DNA of 64,000 nucleotides from the NCBI GenBank assembly GCA_016710965.1, contig JADJTW010000031.1, forward strand, positions 372,001 to 436,000, read 5' to 3'. Positions 16,836-25,250 of this stretch are shown here, in pieces. The notes beneath the pieces are model-generated. The model was given only the letters and a program-made list of their open reading frames with translations. It ran no database searches and was not told the origin of the DNA. Position numbers and translations under genes: made by a program. Position 1 is the first letter of the stretch, and the number at the start of each line of letters is the position of its first letter. Origin of the DNA: Flavobacteriales bacterium (GTDB taxonomy: Bacteria; Bacteroidota; Bacteroidia; Flavobacteriales_F; PHOS-HE28).

Positions 16836-18185
16836 ATGAACATCGCAGTAGTAGGAACAGGATACGTAGGCCTCGTTACAGGAACGTGCTTCGCCGAAAC
16901 CGGCAACCACGTGATCTGCGTGGACATCGACAAGGAGAAGGTGCAGAAGATGAAGGACGGCAAGGTGCCGATCTACGAGCCGCACCTCGATGTGCTCTTC
17001 GAGCGCAACATCCGGCAAGGCCGCCTGAGCTTCACCACCGACCTGAAGAGCGCCATCGACGGTGCCCAGATCATTTTCCTCGCGCTCCCGACGCCTCCGG
17101 GCGAGGATGGCAGCGCCGACCTGAAGTACGTGCTCGGCGTGGCCGACGAATTGGGCAAGATCATCACCGACTACAAGGTGATCGTGGACAAAAGCACCGT
17201 GCCGGTGGGCACGGCCGAGAAGGTGCATGCGGCGGTGGCGAAGCACGCCAAGGTGGAGTTCGATATCGTGAGCAATCCGGAATTCCTGCGCGAAGGATTC
17301 GCCGTGGATGACTTCCTGAAGCCCGACCGCGTGGTGGTGGGCACCAGCAGCGCCCGTGCGCAGAAAGTGATGGAGGACCTGTACAAGCCCTTCGTGCGCC
17401 AGGGCAACCCCATCATCTTCATGGATGAGCGCAGCGCCGAGTTGACCAAGTATGCCGCGAACGCCTTCCTCGCCACCAAGATCACGTTCATGAACGAGAT
17501 CGCGAACTTCTGCGAGCGCGTGGGCGCCGATGTGGACAAGGTGCGCATCGGTGTGGGCAGCGACAGCCGCATCGGCAAGCGTTTCCTCTTCCCCGGCATC
17601 GGTTACGGAGGCAGCTGCTTCCCGAAGGATGTGCAGGCCCTCGCCAAGAGCGGCAACGACTCCGGCTACGAATTCCAGATCATAAAGAGCGTGATGGACG
17701 TGAACGAGCGCCAGAAGACCACGCTCACCGATAAGATCAAGAAGCACTACGGCGATCCCGCTATGGCGGGACAGGTCCTCCGCGGCAAGCACTTCGCCCT
17801 ATGGGGCCTGGCCTTCAAGCCCGATACCGATGATATCCGCGAGGCGCCAGCACTGTACATGATAGACGCGCTTGTAGCCGCAGGCGCCATCGTCACCGCC
17901 TTCGACCCTGAGGCCATGCCGAACGTGATGAAGCTGACGGGCGATAAGATCAACTTCGCGAAAGATGAATACGAGGCGCTCAACGGCGCCGACGCCCTCA
18001 TCATCGCCACGGAATGGGCGCTATTCCGCACGCCGGATTTCGAACGCGTTGGCAACGCCTTGAAAGAGAAGGTGATCTTCGACGGCCGAAACCTCTATGA
18101 CCTGGATGAGATGAAGAGCCTCGGCTTCCAGTACGTGAGCGTGGGTCGCCAGCAAGTGAACGTGCCTGCGAAGGCCAACGCCTGA
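16836..18185 (+). CDS. ugd: UDP-glucose 6-dehydrogenase
   Basis: 449 aa, oxidises UDP-glucose to UDP-glucuronate with two NAD+. N-terminal Rossmann motif GTGYVGL (7-13), the KSTVPVG loop (about 119-125), the central dimer helix with conserved lysine in ELTKYAANAFLA (about K205) and the catalytic cysteine C261 in GYGGSCFPKD. It is followed after four bases by the UDP-glucuronate decarboxylase gene, so UDP-xylose is the likely product of the pair. A 6-bp inverted repeat (16802-16807 with 16816-16821) lies just before the gene; it lacks a T-run and is not convincing as a terminator. Confidence 0.95.
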   Translation: MNIAVVGTGYVGLVTGTCFAETGNHVICVDIDKEKVQKMKDGKVPIYEPHLDVLFERNIRQGRLSFTTDLKSAIDGAQIIFLALPTPPGEDGSADLKYVLGVADELGKIITDYKVIVDKSTVPVGTAEKVHAAVAKHAKVEFDIVSNPEFLREGFAVDDFLKPDRVVVGTSSARAQKVMEDLYKPFVRQGNPIIFMDERSAELTKYAANAFLATKITFMNEIANFCERVGADVDKVRIGVGSDSRIGKRFLFPGIGYGGSCFPKDVQALAKSGNDSGYEFQIIKSVMDVNERQKTTLTDKIKKHYGDPAMAGQVLRGKHFALWGLAFKPDTDDIREAPALYMIDALVAAGAIVTAFDPEAMPNVMKLTGDKINFAKDEYEALNGADALIIATEWALFRTPDFERVGNALKEKVIFDGRNLYDLDEMKSLGFQYVSVGRQQVNVPAKANA

Positions 18186-18189
18186 TCCC

Positions 18190-19187
18190 ATGCCGCAAGC
18201 GAAGGAGCGTGTCCTCATCACAGGTGCAGCCGGATTCCTCGGCTCGCACCTCTGCGACCGCTTCCTGAAAGAAGGCTTCCATGTGATCGGGATGGACAAC
18301 CTGATCACCGGTCGTCTGAAGAACATCGAGCACCTCTTCAAGCGGGAGGATTTCGAATTCTACAACCACGATGTAAGCAAGTTCGTGCATGTGCCTGGGC
18401 CGTTGAAGTACATCCTGCACTTCGCAAGCCCCGCGTCGCCGATCGACTATCTGAAGATCCCGATCCAGACGCTGAAGGTGAGTTCATTGGGCACGCACAA
18501 CCTGCTCGGCCTTGCGAAGGCGAAAGGTGCGCGGATCCTCGTGGCCAGCACTAGTGAGGTGTACGGCGATCCGCAAGTGCATCCGCAAACCGAGGACTAC
18601 TGGGGCCACGTGAATCCCATCGGCCCGCGCGGCGTGTACGACGAGGCCAAGCGCTTCCAGGAGGCCATCACCATGGCCTACACACCTATCACGGGCTCGA
18701 GACGCGCATCGTGCGCATCTTCAACACCTATGGTCCGCGTATGCGATTGAACGACGGCCGCGTGTTGCCCGCCTTCATCGGCCAGGCACTGCGTGGCGAG
18801 GACCTGACGATCTTCGGTGATGGCCGCCAGACCCGCAGCTTCTGCTACGTGGACGATCTGGTGGAAGGCATCTACCGGTTGTTGTTAAGCGACTATGCAG
18901 GCCCCGTGAACGTCGGTAATCCCAGCGAGATCACCATCGGGCAATTCGCTGAGGAGGTGATCAAGCTCACCGGTACGAAGCAGAAGGTGATCTACAAGCC
19001 GTTACCGACCGATGACCCCCTGCAGCGCCAGCCGGACATCACCAAGGCGCGCAAACTCCTGAACTGGGAACCGAAAGTGGATCGCGCCGAAGGGTTGAAG
19101 ATCACCTACGATTACTTCAAGAGCCTCACACCGGAGGAGCTCAACGAGAAGGAGCACTTCTCTTTCGAAGGTTACGCGCGTAAGTGA
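18190..19187 (+). CDS. UDP-glucuronate decarboxylase, interrupted by a one-base frameshift
   Basis: Short-chain dehydrogenase (Uxs) converting UDP-glucuronate to UDP-xylose. The first part (18190 to about 18681) holds TGAAGFLG (residues 11-18), STSEVYGDP and YDEAK of the catalytic Tyr-Lys pair. The second part continues with RIFNTYGPRMRLNDGRV in another frame. The break lies after ATGGCCTAC at 18673-18681. Inserting one C after 18681 would restore the family sequence (tyrosine, then HTYHGLETRIVRIF). Everything else is conserved and full length (about 332 aa after repair), so a sequencing or consensus error is as likely as a real mutation. As written, the enzyme would be truncated after its NAD domain. 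Confidence 0.85.
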
Positions 19188-19211
19188 CCGCCAAGCGGAA
19201 GACGCAATTTC

Positions 19212-19276
19212 CAAGTCACAAGGCCAAAGGCTGTAGTGCATGCACTTTGAACTTTAGAATTGGAACTTGTGACTTG
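19212..19276. repeat. 11-bp perfect inverted repeat in an AT-rich intergenic gap
   Basis: CAAGTCACAAG (19212-19222) and its reverse complement CTTGTGACTTG (19266-19276) enclose 43 bases that also contain CAAAG (19225-19229), CTTTG (19245-19249) and the palindrome TGCATGCA. The gap is visibly AT-richer than its neighbours. No T-run follows, so it is not a standard terminator. Confidence 0.5.
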
Positions 19277-19301
19277 AGTCTTTCACCCTCCTTCATTCTC
19301 C

Positions 19302-20189
19302 ATGCTTCCCCCGTCCGCACCTGAACCTGTCGCGCTCCGCATTGCGGGTGTTCCCGAGCACTTCAACCTGCCATGGCTCCTTGCTTTGGAGCGTCGCGCT
19401 TTCGTTCGTGCGAACATCGAGTTGAAGTGGAGCACGGTGCCTGAAGGAACCGGTCGCATGTGCGCCATGCTCCGCAGTGGTGAAGTAGACCTGGCCGTAC
19501 TCGTGACCGAAGGCGCTGTGCGCGATATCCTCAATGGCGCACCGAACCGCATCGTAGCTACCTATGTGGATACGCCGCTCACCTGGGGTGTGCATGTTGG
19601 TGCGCAAACGGCGATCACGAAGCCGGATGAACTGAAGAAGGTCCCCTTCGCCATCAGCCGTTTCAATTCGGGAAGCCACTTGGCGGCCATGTCCTATGCG
19701 CAAGCCCACGGTTGGACACCCACGGAAGGTGACCTCGTTGTCGTCAACGATCTCGCGGGTGCGGTGGAACGGTTGAAAGCCGCTGAGCCCATCGCCTTCC
19801 TTTGGGAGAAGTACACCACGAAGCACTTGGTCGATGCGGGCACCTTGCGCTGCGTGGACGAGCACGTTTCGCCGTGGCCCGCGTTCGTGATCGTGGCCAC
19901 CGAGGCCGTATTGGCCCAACATCCGAAAGAAGTGCAACGGGTGTTGAAGGTTATCCGCGACCAAGCGGCGGGCCTCATGCAGAAGAAGACCGCTCCGGAG
20001 ATGATCGCACAGCGCTACAAGATGAGCTTGGAGGATGTGAAGGCTTGGTTCGCGGGTGTGAAGTGGAACACCGGTGGCGTGGTGGACAATGCAGCTCTGA
20101 AGCGCGTGGTGGAAACCTTGCTCAGCGTGGGCATGCTCACGAACGAGGAAGCCAGCGAATTCGAAGCACGCCTTTACCTGGGCGCGTAA
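19302..20189 (+). CDS. Substrate-binding-fold protein without signal peptide (NMT1/SsuA-like)
   Basis: 295 aa. Type 2 periplasmic-binding fold of the SsuA/THI5/Ca3427-like group: LRIAGVPEHFNLPWLLALE, VPEGTGRMCAMLRSGEVDLAV, and PFAISRFNSGSHLAAMSYA at the hinge-ligand region. The N-terminus is not a signal peptide, so the protein is probably cytosolic, unlike transporter-bound relatives. No ABC permease or ATPase is nearby. The ligand is unknown. It lies in the middle of the polysaccharide cluster without obvious functional connection and is convergent with a T9SS gene whose stop begins seven bases beyond its own. Confidence 0.78.
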   Translation: MLPPSAPEPVALRIAGVPEHFNLPWLLALERRAFVRANIELKWSTVPEGTGRMCAMLRSGEVDLAVLVTEGAVRDILNGAPNRIVATYVDTPLTWGVHVGAQTAITKPDELKKVPFAISRFNSGSHLAAMSYAQAHGWTPTEGDLVVVNDLAGAVERLKAAEPIAFLWEKYTTKHLVDAGTLRCVDEHVSPWPAFVIVATEAVLAQHPKEVQRVLKVIRDQAAGLMQKKTAPEMIAQRYKMSLEDVKAWFAGVKWNTGGVVDNAALKRVVETLLSVGMLTNEEASEFEARLYLGA

Positions 20190-20196
20190 CAGACCA

Positions 20197-21102
20197 TCAC
20201 TGCTTCATCCAACGAAGAAGTTCTCGTGCGCCGTTGGCATGAACGACCATGACGAAGTAGCTGCCGCTCGCCCACGATGCGGTCCCGATCGGCGCGCTCA
20301 TGTCGCGGTAGGTTTGGGAATGCACCAAGCGCCCCAGCGGGTCGCGCACCTCGATCATTGAGCTTGATGTCAAGCCTGTGATCCAGAGTTGGTCGGTGCC
20401 GGGGTTGGGGTAACACCCGAGAATGGGCACGGAGCCTTCAGGATCACGTGTCGAGGTTTGAAGTGAGCATGGCTCTGCGCCAGGGAACGTGATATCGCTA
20501 TCGCTGTAACAGACCAGATCCGTGAGCATGTAGTCGATCACGCCGTGGCATAGGAAACGGATCGGCCATCGCGGCACCATGCCGATCCTCTCGACGAGTA
20601 CTTCGTTGCCCAGGGAGGGCGTACCTGCTGAATCCAAGTACGCCAATGACCACGTGCGCAATAGACTGCCGTCAATGTTCACATGCCCTGTGTCCATGAT
20701 CTCGACCATGCCCAGCCAGCCGCAATCTTCATCCGCGCCAATGGGCCACCAACGATCGCCAGGGTCTCCGAACCAATAAAGTGTGTCCCATTCGGACGAA
20801 TTGATTGCGGGGTCTGCACAGAATAACACGTTTCCTAGAAGCGAGGTGAATTCCGCCCCATAGTAGGGATCTGGTGCGCCCCAGCCATTTGTCGGACTAT
20901 AGATCCCCGTTTTCTGGGCTAATATCCCGTTGATGATCGTGTCTCCGGCGTAGCGGTACTCCGCGTACAAATCACCTTGTACAGCCGAGGTGTGATAGAT
21001 CCACGATGCGCCCGGAGCACACCAAAGCTGAGCGCATATCTCGAACGATGCCACTGATAGGAGCAGGGCTGATGAGAAGGTGCGCGTCGAAATCATAGTC
21101 AT
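20197..21102 (-). CDS. Secreted protein with T9SS sorting domain
   Basis: 301 aa from the ATG at 21102 (a TTG at 21111 is less likely). The signal peptide ends near FEICAQ. The mature part starts LWCAPGASWIYHTSAVQGD, a pattern common in Bacteroidota secreted proteins of unknown role. It ends with a type A sorting domain (GCYPNPGTDQLWITGL, a DPLGR turn and a short final strand). It resembles in plan the tandem pair at 26663 and 27687. Its position inside the sugar-nucleotide cluster looks accidental. Confidence 0.75.
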   Translation of the reverse strand: MTMISTRTFSSALLLSVASFEICAQLWCAPGASWIYHTSAVQGDLYAEYRYAGDTIINGILAQKTGIYSPTNGWGAPDPYYGAEFTSLLGNVLFCADPAINSSEWDTLYWFGDPGDRWWPIGADEDCGWLGMVEIMDTGHVNIDGSLLRTWSLAYLDSAGTPSLGNEVLVERIGMVPRWPIRFLCHGVIDYMLTDLVCYSDSDITFPGAEPCSLQTSTRDPEGSVPILGCYPNPGTDQLWITGLTSSSMIEVRDPLGRLVHSQTYRDMSAPIGTASWASGSYFVMVVHANGARELLRWMKQ

Positions 21103-21172
21103 AGGTCGCAAGCTAGCTCGATCGGGCTAGGTGCTTCCTTGTGCTGCTGCTTCCCATCACCTCTCTCTGCGA

Positions 21173-21181
21173 TACCTTCGC
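21173..21181 (+). promoter_or_regulatory. -7 promoter box of the WbpD-like gene
   Basis: TACCTTCGC fits TAnnTTCGC and lies 25 bases before the ATG at 21207. It probably drives the second half of the polysaccharide cluster. Confidence 0.5.
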
Positions 21182-21206
21182 CACCCCTTTGCCGGAGCCT
21201 CCTCCC

Positions 21207-21779
21207 ATGCCCTACACCGCCCATCCCTCCGCCGTCATCGACGAAGGCTGCGCCATCGGCGAGGGCACTCGCATCTGGCACTTTTCGCACATCATGCCGG
21301 GGTGTACGATCGGGGCGAATTGCAACATCGGCCAGAACGTGGTGGTGAGCCCGCAAGTGAAGTTGGGCAACAACGTGAAGGTGCAGAACAACGTGAGCAT
21401 TTACACCGGTGTGGAGTGCGAGGATGATGTGTTCCTGGGGCCGAGCATGGTCTTCACGAACGTTATCAATCCGCGCAGCGCCGTAGCGCGGCGCGACCAA
21501 TACCTTCGGACGCTTGTGAAGAAGGGAGCTAGCATCGGGGCCAATGCCACCATCGTTTGCGGGCACGACATCGGCCGCTACGCATTCATTGGCGCGGGTG
21601 CGGTGGTGACCAAGGAGGTGCTGGACTACGCGCTCGTCGTTGGCAATCCCGCCCGCCAAACCGGCTGGATGAGCGAGTTCGGCCACAAGCTGAAGTTCGA
21701 CGCGAGCGGTGATGCCACCTGTCCGGAGAGCGGGCAGCGATACAAATTGGAGAACGGTTGTGTCGCAAGGCTCCACTGA
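21207..21779 (+). CDS. UDP-2-acetamido-3-amino-2,3-dideoxyglucuronate N-acetyltransferase, WbpD-like
   Basis: 190 aa left-handed beta-helix acyltransferase. Hexapeptide repeats run from AVIDEGCAIGEGTRIWHFS through CTIGANCNIGQNVVVSPQV to GASIGANATIVCGHDIG. The sequence TNVINPRSAVARRDQY and the C-terminal CPESGQRY are typical of WlbB/WbpD proteins, which acetylate the 3-amino group using acetyl-CoA. With the WbpE-like gene at 15652 and the WbpB- and WbpA-like genes that follow, it completes the UDP-2,3-diacetamido sugar acid set. The start MPYTAHPSAVID matches the family. Confidence 0.88.
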   Translation: MPYTAHPSAVIDEGCAIGEGTRIWHFSHIMPGCTIGANCNIGQNVVVSPQVKLGNNVKVQNNVSIYTGVECEDDVFLGPSMVFTNVINPRSAVARRDQYLRTLVKKGASIGANATIVCGHDIGRYAFIGAGAVVTKEVLDYALVVGNPARQTGWMSEFGHKLKFDASGDATCPESGQRYKLENGCVARLH

Positions 21780-21793
21780 GCAAGTTGAAATGC

Positions 21794-21869
21794 ATCCACA
21801 GATGTCGCAGATGACGCAGATGAATACCGGCATGGGCTATCTGTGTTCAACGGTGTCCATTTGTGGTCG
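21794..21869. repeat. Degenerate CAGATG-type inverted repeat before the WbpB-like gene
   Basis: Left arm 21794-21825 contains CACAGATG, CGCAGATGA and CGCAGATGA in tandem. Right arm 21838-21869 contains ATCTGTGTTCA and CCATTTGTGG, the reverse-complement pattern. The centre is short (ACCGGCATGGGC). Similar CCACAGATnnCGCAGATnn arms are a common intergenic repeat type in environmental bacterial genomes. It fills most of the gap between two cluster genes. Confidence 0.55.
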
Positions 21870-21884
21870 AATTGCAATTGGAGC

Positions 21885-22910
21885 ATGAGCGGCAAGATCA
21901 AATTCGCGGTAGTGGGTTGCGGCCATATCGGCAAGCGGCATGCGGAGATGGTTCAACGCCATGCGAGCACCGAACTCGTCGCGGTGTGCGATGCGCGTCC
22001 GGCTGCGGAGTGCGGTGCGGATGCGTTCGGGGTGCCCTTTTTCCAGGACATCGATGAGATGCTGGCTGCGGTACCGGCGATTGAAGTGGTGAACATCTGC
22101 ACGCCTAACGGCATGCACGCGCCCATGAGCCTGAAAGCCCTCGAAGCCCGCAAGCATGTGGTATGCGAGAAGCCGATGGCACTGACCAAGGCCAGTTGCG
22201 AAGCAGTGCTCTATAAAGCGCTCCAAGTGCATCGTACCGTTTTCGGCGTTATGCAGAACCGCTATTCTCCACCGAGCCAGTGGATCAAAGGCGTGGTGGA
22301 GGGCGGGCTGCTCGGCGAGATCTTCATGGTGCAGGTGAACTGCTATTGGAACCGCGATGCCCGCTACTACAAGAAGGGATCGTGGAAGGGAAGCGCCGAC
22401 CTGGACGGCGGAACGCTCTTCACCCAGTTCAGCCACTTCATCGACATCCTTTACTGGCTCTTCGGTGACATCACCGACATCCAGGGCAAATTCGCCGACT
22501 TCGCTCACCAGGACCTCACCGCCTTCGAGGACAGCGGCCTGGTGAACTTCCGTTTCCTCAGCGGAGGAATGGGTTGCATCAACTACAGCACCGCCGTCTG
22601 GGACAAGAACCTGGAGAGCAGCCTCACCGTGATCGGCAGCAAGGGCAGCGTGAAGATCGGCGGGCAGTACATGGACCAGGTGGAGCACTGCCACATCGAA
22701 GGCTACACCATGCCCGAGCTGGCGCCCACCAATCCGGCCAACGACTACGGCGCCTATAAGGGCAGCGCCAACAACCACGGGTTCATCATAGACAACGTGG
22801 TGGATACCTTGAAGGGAAGAACAACGCTCACCACCAATGCCCTCGAGGGCTTGAAGGTGGTGGAGATCATCGAACGCATCTACGAAAAGAGGGATGAGCA
22901 ACCTGTATGA
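21885..22910 (+). CDS. UDP-N-acetyl-2-amino-2-deoxyglucuronate dehydrogenase, WbpB/WlbA-like
   Basis: 341 aa Gfo/Idh/MocA oxidoreductase. NAD-binding GCGHIG (11-16) follows MSGKIKFAVV, and the diagnostic EKP (E95-K96-P97) sits in HVVCEKPMAL. The C-terminal sheet domain contains YWNRDARYYKKGSWKGS and LDGGTLFTQFSHFID, typical of WlbA/WbpB. It oxidises C3 of the sugar acid before transamination by the WbpE-like enzyme. The frame is open 14 codons upstream, but homologues start at MSGKIK. Its 3' end overlaps the next gene by 17 bases. Confidence 0.88.
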   Translation: MSGKIKFAVVGCGHIGKRHAEMVQRHASTELVAVCDARPAAECGADAFGVPFFQDIDEMLAAVPAIEVVNICTPNGMHAPMSLKALEARKHVVCEKPMALTKASCEAVLYKALQVHRTVFGVMQNRYSPPSQWIKGVVEGGLLGEIFMVQVNCYWNRDARYYKKGSWKGSADLDGGTLFTQFSHFIDILYWLFGDITDIQGKFADFAHQDLTAFEDSGLVNFRFLSGGMGCINYSTAVWDKNLESSLTVIGSKGSVKIGGQYMDQVEHCHIEGYTMPELAPTNPANDYGAYKGSANNHGFIIDNVVDTLKGRTTLTTNALEGLKVVEIIERIYEKRDEQPV

Positions 22911-24192
22911 CCGACTACTGAAGAAGGAAGCCAAGCTCGCCGTGATCGGCCTAGGCTACGTGGGGCTTCCCATCGCACTGGCCTTCGCGCGCAAGATCAA
23001 GGTGGTGGGCTTCGACATCAACCAGAAGCGCGTGGACATGATGCGCCAGGGAGAGGATCCCAGCAACGAGCTCGATGCGAAGGAGTTCGAAGGCTGCGAC
23101 ATCCACTTCACCGCCGACCTCAACGACCTGAAGAGCGTGGAGTTCTTCATCGTCGCCGTGCCTACGCCCATCGACAGCCAGAACATCCCTGATCTGGGAC
23201 CGCTACTGGGCGCCACGCGCACCGTGGGCCAGGTGCTGAAGAAGGACGATTATGTGGTGTACGAGAGCACCGTCTATCCCGGATGCACCGAAGAGGATTG
23301 CGTGCCGCTGCTCGAGCGCTTGAGCAACCTGAAATTCGTGCAGGACTTCAAGGTGGGCTATTCACCAGAGCGCATCAACCCCGGCGACAAGGAGCACACG
23401 CTGGAGAGCATCACCAAGGTGACCAGCGGCTGCGATGCGGAGAGCGCCGAGGTGGTGGCGAAGGTGTACGAACTGGTGGTGAAGGCCGGCGTGCATCGCG
23501 CGGCGAGCATCAAAGTGGCCGAAGCCGCCAAGATCATCGAGAACACGCAGCGCGACGTGAACATCGCACTGATCAACGAGCTCTCGATCATCTTCAACCG
23601 GATGGGCATCAATACCTACGATGTGCTGGAAGCGGCAGGCACGAAATGGAACTTCCTCAAGTTCCAGCCGGGCCTCGTGGGCGGCCACTGCATCGGTGTG
23701 GATCCGTACTACCTCGTGTACAAGGCGAAGGAACTGGGCTACCACGCGCAGATCATCGATGCCGGTCGCTTCGTGAACGACAGCATGGGCGGCTACACGG
23801 CCAAGCAGACGGTGAAGAAGATGATCGCCGCAGGCACCAATCCTGCCGATGCGCGCGTGCTGGTGATGGGTGCCACCTTCAAGGAGAACGTCACCGATAT
23901 CCGCAACAGCAAAGTGGCCGATGTGGTGAACGAGCTGAAGAGCTTCAGTTGCACGGTGGATGTCGCCGACCCTTACGCCGATAGCGCCGAGGTGAAGCAC
24001 GAGTACGGCTACGAGCTGGTGAAGGAGATGAAGGGCCCGTATGATGCGATCATCGTCGCGGTGAACCATACCGAATATGCCAGCAAGGACGAGTCCTGGT
24101 TCAAAGGCATGCTCAAGCCCAAGGGCGTTCTCGTGGACCTCAAGGGCGTCTTCCGCAAGAAGATCAAAGACCTGAACTACTGGAGCCTGTGA
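22894..24192 (+). CDS. UDP-N-acetylglucosamine 6-dehydrogenase, WbpA/TviB-like
   Basis: 432 aa nucleotide-sugar dehydrogenase. Rossmann motif GLGYVGLPIA (19-28), YESTVYPGCTEE, YSPERINPGDKEH, the conserved ENTQRDVNIA helix and catalytic C266 in GLVGGHCIGVDPYY. These phrases characterise the TviB/WbpA group, which makes UDP-GlcNAcA (or the Gal epimer), rather than Ugd. A second dehydrogenase beside Ugd fits a separate route to a diacetamido uronic acid. It overlaps the WbpB-like gene by 17 bases and the next gene as GTGA, so translation is coupled throughout. Confidence 0.9.
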   Translation: MSNLYDRLLKKEAKLAVIGLGYVGLPIALAFARKIKVVGFDINQKRVDMMRQGEDPSNELDAKEFEGCDIHFTADLNDLKSVEFFIVAVPTPIDSQNIPDLGPLLGATRTVGQVLKKDDYVVYESTVYPGCTEEDCVPLLERLSNLKFVQDFKVGYSPERINPGDKEHTLESITKVTSGCDAESAEVVAKVYELVVKAGVHRAASIKVAEAAKIIENTQRDVNIALINELSIIFNRMGINTYDVLEAAGTKWNFLKFQPGLVGGHCIGVDPYYLVYKAKELGYHAQIIDAGRFVNDSMGGYTAKQTVKKMIAAGTNPADARVLVMGATFKENVTDIRNSKVADVVNELKSFSCTVDVADPYADSAEVKHEYGYELVKEMKGPYDAIIVAVNHTEYASKDESWFKGMLKPKGVLVDLKGVFRKKIKDLNYWSL

Positions 24193-25250
24193 GCGCGACC
24201 CGATCGATCCTCATCACCGGTGGCGCTGGTTTCATCGGCAGTCATGTGGTGCGCCGCTTCGTCACCAAATACCCGCAATACCGCATCATCAACCTCGATG
24301 CCCTCACCTATGCAGGCAACCTCGAGAACCTTCGCGATGTGGAGCGCGCCGCGAACTACATGTTCGTGAAGTGCGATATCCGCGATGCGGATGGACTGAA
24401 AGCTGCCTTCGCGGAACACACGCCCGATGGGGTCATTCACCTCGCTGCGGAAAGCCATGTCGACCGGAGCATCACCGACCCCATGGCCTTCGTCACCACG
24501 AACGTCATCGGCACGGTTACCCTGTTGAATGCAGCACGCGAAGCCTGGAAATCGTCCTTCGATGGCAAGCGCTTCTACCATGTGAGCACCGATGAGGTGT
24601 ACGGTTCATTGCACGATGGCGGCTTCTTCACGGAGGAGACACCCTACGACCCGCAGAGCCCTTACAGCGCCAGCAAGGCGGCGAGCGACCACTTCGTGCG
24701 CGCCTACGGCAACACGTACAAGCTGCCCTTCGTGCTGAGCAACTGCAGCAACAATTACGGCAGCCATCACTTCCCCGAGAAGTTGATCCCGCTCATGATC
24801 AACAATATCCGCAACAGCAAACCGCTGCCCGTCTATGGCAAGGGCGAGAACGTGCGCGACTGGCTGTGGGTGGAGGACCACGCGAGCGCCATCGACGCCG
24901 TGTTTCACAAAGGCGCGAACGGTGAGACCTACAATATCGGGGGCCATAACGAGTGGAAGAACCTCGACCTCGTACACCTGCTCTGCCGCATCATGGACCA
25001 GAAGCTGGGTCGTGCGGAAGGGGAGAGCGCCAAGCTCATCACCTATGTCACCGATCGTGCGGGCCACGACCTGCGCTACGCGATCGATGCCGGCAAGATC
25101 GAGCGCGAGCTGGGGTGGAAGCCCAGCATCACCTTCGAAGCAGGCTTGGAGCGCACCGTGGACTGGTACCTCGCCAACACCGTGTGGCTGGACCACGTGA
25201 CCAGTGGCGCCTACCGGAGCTACTACGAAGGCCAATACACGCATCGTTGA
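24189..25250 (+). CDS. rfbB: dTDP-glucose 4,6-dehydratase
   Basis: 353 aa extended SDR. NAD motif TGGAGFIG (10-17), catalytic T134-D135-E136 in VSTDEVYG, Tyr159 and Lys163 in YSASK, plus SNNYGSHHFPEKLIP. Normal length. It produces dTDP-4-keto-6-deoxyglucose for deoxy sugars such as rhamnose, but no rfbA, rfbC or rfbD is in the window, so those lie elsewhere. The start is GTG, overlapping the preceding TGA as GTGA. It overlaps the following phosphatase gene by one base (TGATG). Confidence 0.93.
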   Translation: MSATRSILITGGAGFIGSHVVRRFVTKYPQYRIINLDALTYAGNLENLRDVERAANYMFVKCDIRDADGLKAAFAEHTPDGVIHLAAESHVDRSITDPMAFVTTNVIGTVTLLNAAREAWKSSFDGKRFYHVSTDEVYGSLHDGGFFTEETPYDPQSPYSASKAASDHFVRAYGNTYKLPFVLSNCSNNYGSHHFPEKLIPLMINNIRNSKPLPVYGKGENVRDWLWVEDHASAIDAVFHKGANGETYNIGGHNEWKNLDLVHLLCRIMDQKLGRAEGESAKLITYVTDRAGHDLRYAIDAGKIERELGWKPSITFEAGLERTVDWYLANTVWLDHVTSGAYRSYYEGQYTHR

